Made by a program: the position numbers and the translations under genes
The notes under the pieces: generated by a model
Database searches by the model: none
What the model was told of the DNA's origin: nothing
The model's input: the letters and a program-made list of their open reading frames with translations, nothing else
Shown: one piece after another, positions 59,169 to 64,000 of the stretch
Layout of the letters: each line of letters begins with the position of its first letter
How positions within the stretch are numbered: the stretch's first letter is position 1
Source of the DNA: Ziziphus jujuba
Taxonomy: Eukaryota; Streptophyta; Magnoliopsida; Rosales; Rhamnaceae
Assembly (NCBI RefSeq): GCF_031755915.1
Contig: NC_083379.1
Location: 28,644,001-28,708,000 of the forward strand
Direction of reading: 5' to 3'
Length of the DNA stretch: 64,000 nucleotides

Positions 59169-60485
59169 TTAGGCTCCTTGATACCAATATATATTTATAT
59201 GTATGACATGTTTTTATAATAACTTGTACATATAAAATTACTACTATACTAATAGTTTGTTACTTTGAAATCTAATTTAAAAAAAAAAATTAGAAAAAGA
59301 ACACCCAACAACATTGATACTAAACAGTGCTCAATAAGAGACAAAAAAAAAATAAAAAAAAATAACGAAAGAGTAAAAGAAAAAAAAAAAAAAGGAAAAA
59401 AAAGGGGCCAAAGTGGTTCCTTTTAGGTTTGTTATTTATTTACCAAAAAAAAAAAAAACTGAGGCTTTTATTTTTTATTTTGTAAATACTAACATAATGT
59501 ATAAAAAATTTACTAAAAAATTTATCAAATGATATGACTAAGTTGATGTATCGATATTTTTTTGGTTGACAAAGATGTAAAATCTAAATATAAATAAATG
59601 AATCCTTTTAAATAATTAAGTATAACTAAATATCCAAACCAATAAAATAATATCACATTATATGGTAAATTATTTAATGAACTTTTTAAAAAATAAATAT
59701 AATTAAATACCTAAATCAATAATATTATTAAATCATTATTAGATAAACTTTTTGATACTTGTAATATTATTGTTTCGCAAAAAAGCTTTTCATTTTATAA
59801 AGTAATTATTAGCTATTTTTGAAATATGAAACTTGAAAAAAAGTTGGAAACATTATTTAAACTATGATAAATTTAAAACATCTACGACACGTCTCTAGTT
59901 TTTTTAGATGTATTTCAAAATTTGAAAACAAAGATATTAAAGAAATAAATACTATTTATCATTTTAAACTAAAAATATTTATTATTTCATATAGATATAT
60001 ATTATATTTAACATAGACAAATATATAAATATTGATAATGTTTATCATTTTTAATAATAAAGATTTTTTTTTCTTATAGAATATATAATACCTAACGTCT
60101 AACAAATATGATTTATCATTTTTATTCTAATAAAATATTTTTAAATATATTATTAAATATGTTTTTATATTCTAAAAATGTGAAATTGAATTTACGATTT
60201 TTATTTTACTAAATTGATTTGTAAAAATTATTTTAAAAAACGTTACCAAACTGTCATTTACTATTCTTCCTACTCAGAAATAAATTATGAGTAAAGAGAA
60301 GCCAATCAAATATTGATCTCAAATTTGGTATATTTTGATAAATTAATTTGATATGTATGGTATTATTTTAATTTTATTAATTAAAATATTAATAATAATC
60401 TAATTAATATATAAATAAAACACTTATCTATAAAAAAAAAACTAAATGGACGAATATCAATTACAAAAGTAAATATAAACCAAAA

Positions 60486-60542
60486 ACATTTTAGTTCTTT
60501 TTCAGCCCCAAAAAAAAAAAAAAGAAGACATTTTAGTACTTT
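60486..60542 (+). mobile_element. ultrashort A-rich insert, TTCAGCCCC tag
   Basis: ACATTTTAGTTCTTT (60486-60500) and ACATTTTAGTACTTT (60528-60542) match at 14 of 15 bases. The 27-bp insert is TTCAGCCCC, a run of 14 A, and GAAG. Confidence 0.6.
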
Positions 60543-61100
60543 CTAAACATTCGGGTACCCCTAGGGGGCGTTTGGTACGCAGGATAGGTCCGGATCGGAC
60601 ATGATAGGTTCGGATCGGATAGGATCGAATAGTGCAGTACTGTGTTTGTTATAGTTTTGGACTGAATGTTGGACTAATTGTCTCATGTTTGGTGCAGGAT
60701 CGGATTGGATTGGACTATTTTATAATTATAGTTTTTATTTTGTTAAATATGAAAAGATTTAAAATTATATTTATATTTACAAAAAAATTAAATATTATAT
60801 TTAGTTAAAGTTTTATTATTACTTATATTTAATATTTTTTGTATAGATATTTATATGTTCAATTAATTAATAATAAAAATAATTTAATGATATTTATAAT
60901 ACATTTGTAATTTTTTTTTAACACCCATAAACTACTTAAAATGTTGAGCCGCTTTGTAAAATTTTTGTTAAATGTTGAGCCGCTTTAAATCTCAACCAAC
61001 TTATACCTAGAATTGTCTATGTTATGAAATTACAATACTTCCACCAATCTACCAACATTAGTTACTTTAACCAATTAAAATCACTTTTACAGTATTTTTG

Positions 61101-62123
61101 ATCACCAAGGTTAGCAATGTAAAGGAATCCACCACAAACAACACCAACAAGGCAGCAAGATCCAACTGCTGCAATCTGTGGTTTCATAGGCCATTGTCTG
61201 GTGACAACAGAGAGAAAACCCTCTTCTGTTGCTTGAAATGCCTTCCGTATTACATCTGCAGACATAGACTGCTGCTCTGAAGTAAACCCTGCAGATTTCA
61301 TTCAAAAAAGAAAATTTCACAACAAGGTCTTTAATATGGATCATAGAAGCTGCTATTCAACCATAAAATTTATGTTCCAAACTTCCAAGCTACAATTAAC
61401 TGTCAAGAAACGGTGGGGGAAAAAAAAGAAAAATGGAAACTCAAAGTAACTGAAGTTTATTGATATGAAAAATCCAAGAAAGTAAAATCCACCAATCTAA
61501 AAGATAACTATTTGGCTTATTGGGGTAAAAATCTTTCATATTTTTAAAATTAAGACTCAAATGGATAAAAATTCTCTCTTTTATAACTTGGAAAGGTCCC
61601 AGCCAGTAGAGGCCAGCTACATTATCATATCCCCATCACCAAATAGCCAATCTCTCTCATAAACCTTTTTTTCCCCTGCAACTTTCTCAACAATCAATCA
61701 AGAGTAATAAGAATTTGAAACCATAACAATTGAAGCCAACAAGGTTGTTGAAAAGATTCCTGAAGCATAAAAATCCACTCATAAAGTTTAAAAAAACCAC
61801 TTACTCTTGAGATGCTGAAAGAGGTGATCATTGATAAATCTTGAAGTCTCCGGCCCACCATGTCCATCATAAACACCAACAAAAGTACCACATGGACCAG
61901 ACTCATGCAAGCTCAAATTGCCAGACTCAATCTGGCTCTGATCCTCGAGTAAATTGTTAGCCTAAACTACAGCCATTGAGAATTCACCATTAAAATGCTG
62001 CCCTGAATCTTTGTACCATAAAAGCCCATCTTGGCGACCTCCAGCATCTGAACCCATATGAACATATCGATTCGACCTCGGCCGAAAACAGGCCCTCAAG
62101 TAGTTCATCAACTTTGATAACAT
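61101..62123 (-). pseudogene. clade D protein phosphatase 2C, 5' fragment with in-frame stop
   Basis: Exon 1 is 62123-61805 and exon 2 starts at 61288, joined by a clean GT-AG intron in phase 1. The start [18 protein letters not shown] is followed by [25 protein letters not shown] and [16 protein letters not shown], the metal-binding DGHGG box of PP2C. Exon 2 runs to YIANLGD and homology stops abruptly at 61101, within the catalytic domain and with no donor site. In exon 1, CAG has become TAG (61964-61966) after SMAVV, so the product would be truncated at about 52 residues. Intact relatives are phosphatases of about 380-400 residues; those of clade D act on plasma-membrane H+-ATPase in auxin growth control. 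Dead fragment. Confidence 0.85.
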
Positions 62124-63115
62124 CCCTCATCTCATCCAAACAACCCTCCCAAATCTCCACATGTAATAAGCACACTGAAACACCTCTAACCCCAGAAAAT
62201 CTTGATTGCCAATTCTATTCTGCCCCACTTCTTAGCTCAATAATTATAAACTAATACAAAACAACATAAAAGCCAAAAACATATATTTTAAAACATATAA
62301 AGTTAATAAATATACAAGTTGAACTTTTTTTTTTTCCCTTGTTTCCTTGAATTTGGATAACAAAACCACAATAGATCAAAAGAAAAATGACAAAGAAGCC
62401 GCTTTGAAGTTTGTTTCTTTTAGGGGATTGCACAAAAACAAAGGACAATATGACCTTAAGACTCTGAATGCCCCATCTTTATTTCCTTTTAAAACAGAAA
62501 ACCCACGACCATAAGCAGCCGCTAGTGAAGAAAAATCTAAAGAAAAAACAGAAAAGGGAAGGTTTGAAAAAAAGTGGTCAGTTTGTGAGACAATCATCGA
62601 TCAACAAATTTAACTAGAAGCAAAAATAATTCCTAAGAAATGTAAACAAACAAAAAATGAACCATGGCTATGGGAAATTTGAATGAAGATGCTCATAACA
62701 AAAGTAAACACATTCATACATGCGTGTTGCGCAACACAGTAGAACAACAACTATCAGATATATCATAGTATTTCTTTTTTTCCCCACAACACAAAAAACA
62801 AAGCTAAAAAAACCTCCTTTCTTTCTGAATCAAAATTTCTTCCCAAAAAAAAAAAAAAAAAAAACAGAATCATTAAATCAAAATACAGACATTGGAGAGA
62901 ACACGAAGAAGAAGAAATCATACTAATCGGCCGTGTTTCTTCCTCAGAGGGATGCAGAGGTCTCGAGAGGCCATGGACGTTCAACGGGAAAGAGCTGCTT
63001 CGATTGTTGAGACGATCTGGTGGACCTGCTTCGGCGAGAGACACCAGCGAGAGAGAGGAGAATGGGACGATGAGTTTGGGACAAAACTGATCCAGGTGGA
63101 AAACAGGTCAGTTTA
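62124..63115 (-). other. captured 5'UTR and leader intron of the PP2C gene
   Basis: Minus-strand sequence from about 63115 to 62890 is less AT-rich, with CTCTCTCT and CGCCGAAGC-like stretches typical of a plant leader. It is followed by an AT-rich stretch like a leader intron until about 62230, then leader sequence up to the ATG at 62123. Only about 130 bp lies between this leader and the element's right end, so little promoter was carried. Confidence 0.45.
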
Positions 63116-63248
63116 ATCCTGTAGAAGTGGGACTCTTTCACTGGACAGATCAAGTTGTCCCATTCTATAAATGTTGCTACCAAACACAGGACTGGGATAC
63201 AGTCCTGTTCTGGCCTGCCCAATCCGATGAAACAAACACGGCCCTAGG

Positions 63249-64000
63249 GTTATTCAAATTTTTTATTTCGGTTCAATTTGTTTGCCGCAGTGACGAAGAA
63301 AGCCAAACTCACCCTGAAACGAAGGGTTTTTGGTAGTAGAGGAGGGTTTTTTGTCGATGATAGTGTAGAAGAAGAAGAAGAAGAAGAAGAAGAGGGGCTT
63401 TTGAGCTTTGTTTCAGGAAATGAAAATGGTAGATTGGAGATATTGGTCAGGGTTTGTGGTGTTTTGGTGTGTTTACGTTTGGTTGTTTCGCCTTTCTTTT
63501 ACCGTGTTTGTGTTCCTACCCATTCGTTACTTGTTCCAATTTTCCTTCTTTTCCATGTTTTTGACCGTGTTTTGTGGTATCATTTACCAAGTTGTCTTTT
63601 ATTTTGCAATGTATTTTCTTTGTATCAAACTGGAGCAGCTGCTTATTCCAAGAACAAAGTGGAATCCAAGGTAATCCTTTTTTTTTTTTTTTAAATTATT
63701 TTTATTTGTGTAAGATAATGCGCTGCTTGAGCTTGACTAACGTTAGCGTTGGTTTTATTTTTTATTTTTAAATTTAGTTTTCTCACTGCGTTTCTTGTGG
63801 CCGAGCAACCGAACTGAAGAAAGTGAAAATCAACGGTAAAATACACATTTCATTATTGTTCTTTCAGTTCGATGTATGGGAAAGAAAATGTTTTGACTGA
63901 CATAGATGTTTCAGTTTATTTATTTATTTGTTTTATTATTTTTAAATATACTTTTCTTGCCAACCAAACAGAAATCTCTCTCTCTACCCCTGAAGTCATT
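63249..64000 (+). CDS. unidentified gene, 5' exons (partial, runs off the window)
   Basis: A less AT-rich region begins right after the Harbinger-like element. One frame is open from 63248 to 63672 (no ATG in the first part; an acidic run from (GAA)8 is at 63368-63392). It ends ESK at donor GTAATC (63673) and continues in frame into an exon at about 63777-63834, reading FSHCVSCGRATELKKVKING, then GTAAAA. The CxxC pair in that exon looks like real coding. The middle (63430-63650) is hydrophobic and may be an intron, or may belong to a second frame starting with ATG at 63420. I do not recognise the family. The missing ATG may have been displaced by the element. Confidence 0.3.
63368..63392. repeat. 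(GAA)8 microsatellite
   Basis: Eight GAA units; either a poly-Glu stretch of the unidentified gene or a 5'UTR repeat. Confidence 0.9.

Larger units (their letters stand above)
55160..60485. other. AT-rich spacer with small repeats
   Basis: No convincing gene. Contains compound tandem repeats (56442-56662), a less AT-rich patch at 57000-57540 with an unplaceable minus-strand frame, a 44-bp tandem duplication (59081-59168), (ATT)n near 58650 and many A-runs near 59280-59460. Confidence 0.55.
60564..63243. mobile_element. Pack-type Harbinger-like element carrying a PP2C fragment
   Basis: The left end is GGGGGCGTTTGGTACGCAGGAT. The reverse complement of the right end is GGCCGTGTTTGTTTCATCGGAT (14 of 22 match, including GTTTG and GGAT). 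Both flanks are CTA (60561-60563 and 63244-63246), fitting the 3-bp duplication of PIF/Harbinger transposons. No transposase is present. The interior is mostly the 5' part of a clade D PP2C gene with introns kept, on the minus strand. Capture was therefore at DNA level, as in Pack-type elements. The weak inverted repeat is the main doubt. Confidence 0.55.

Noticed and set aside
61101..62123. A working PP2C gene
   Set aside because: In-frame TAG in exon 1 and loss of most of the catalytic domain after YIANLGD.
63408..63674. 88-codon hydrophobic frame as a membrane protein
   Set aside because: The alternative frame continues into a plausible CxxC exon, while this one meets a stop soon after the splice; T-rich DNA readily gives hydrophobic frames. 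Left open in the gene entry.
1..64000. CRISPR arrays, operons, ribosome binding sites, rRNA or tRNA genes
   Set aside because: The sequence is plant nuclear DNA; no regularly spaced repeats of that kind and no cloverleaf gene were seen.

Overview
The window is nuclear DNA of a flowering plant, most likely a eudicot. It is AT-rich, it has spliced genes with GT-AG introns, and it holds plant-type mobile elements (a chromovirus, a RepHel/RPA Helitron, an endogenous caulimovirid, MITEs). The species cannot be named from the sequence. Two host genes are well supported, both on the + strand. At 493-4643 lie the last ten exons of a plastid-type FAD-dependent oxidoreductase (PDE327-like; its 5' half is outside the window). 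At 23565-28124 lies a complete QWRF-family microtubule protein, AUGMIN subunit 8 (AUG8/QWRF8), with a 5'UTR exon near 21.2-21.68 kb. From memory, the Arabidopsis homologues have neighbouring locus numbers (At4g30720 and At4g30710), so this looks like conserved microsynteny stretched by about 19 kb of AT-rich spacer.

Layout: 1-4.6 kb oxidoreductase; 4.6-21.2 kb spacer with small tandem repeats, a 350-bp MITE (11.12 kb) and a decayed DNA transposon with a hAT-like C-terminal relic (14.8-17.1 kb); 21.2-28.1 kb AUG8; 29.3-34.5 kb a complete but dead Ty3/gypsy chromovirus on the minus strand, with both LTRs, PBS, PPT and a nested MITE; 34.5-38.3 kb a scrambled endogenous pararetrovirus bounded by (TA)n tracts; 38.3-39.8 kb MITE-like sequence; 39.8-53.4 kb a decayed autonomous-type Helitron with Rep-helicase and RPA-like genes; 53.4-60.5 kb spacer with repeats; 60.56-63.24 kb a Harbinger-like element that has captured the 5' part of a clade D PP2C phosphatase gene; 63.25 kb to the end, the start of an unidentified gene running off the edge.

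The most unusual signal cuts across these regions. At about ten places a very short A-rich insert (13 to 55 bp) sits between perfect or near-perfect direct repeats of 8-17 bp. Four share the tag ATTCACC directly before the A-run. They look like extremely 5'-truncated LINE-type retroinsertions and serve as small, datable marks of target-primed reverse transcription.

The two host genes work in unrelated processes (plastid redox chemistry and microtubule organisation). The rest of the window is mobile-element sediment, with nesting and rearrangement that allow relative dating.
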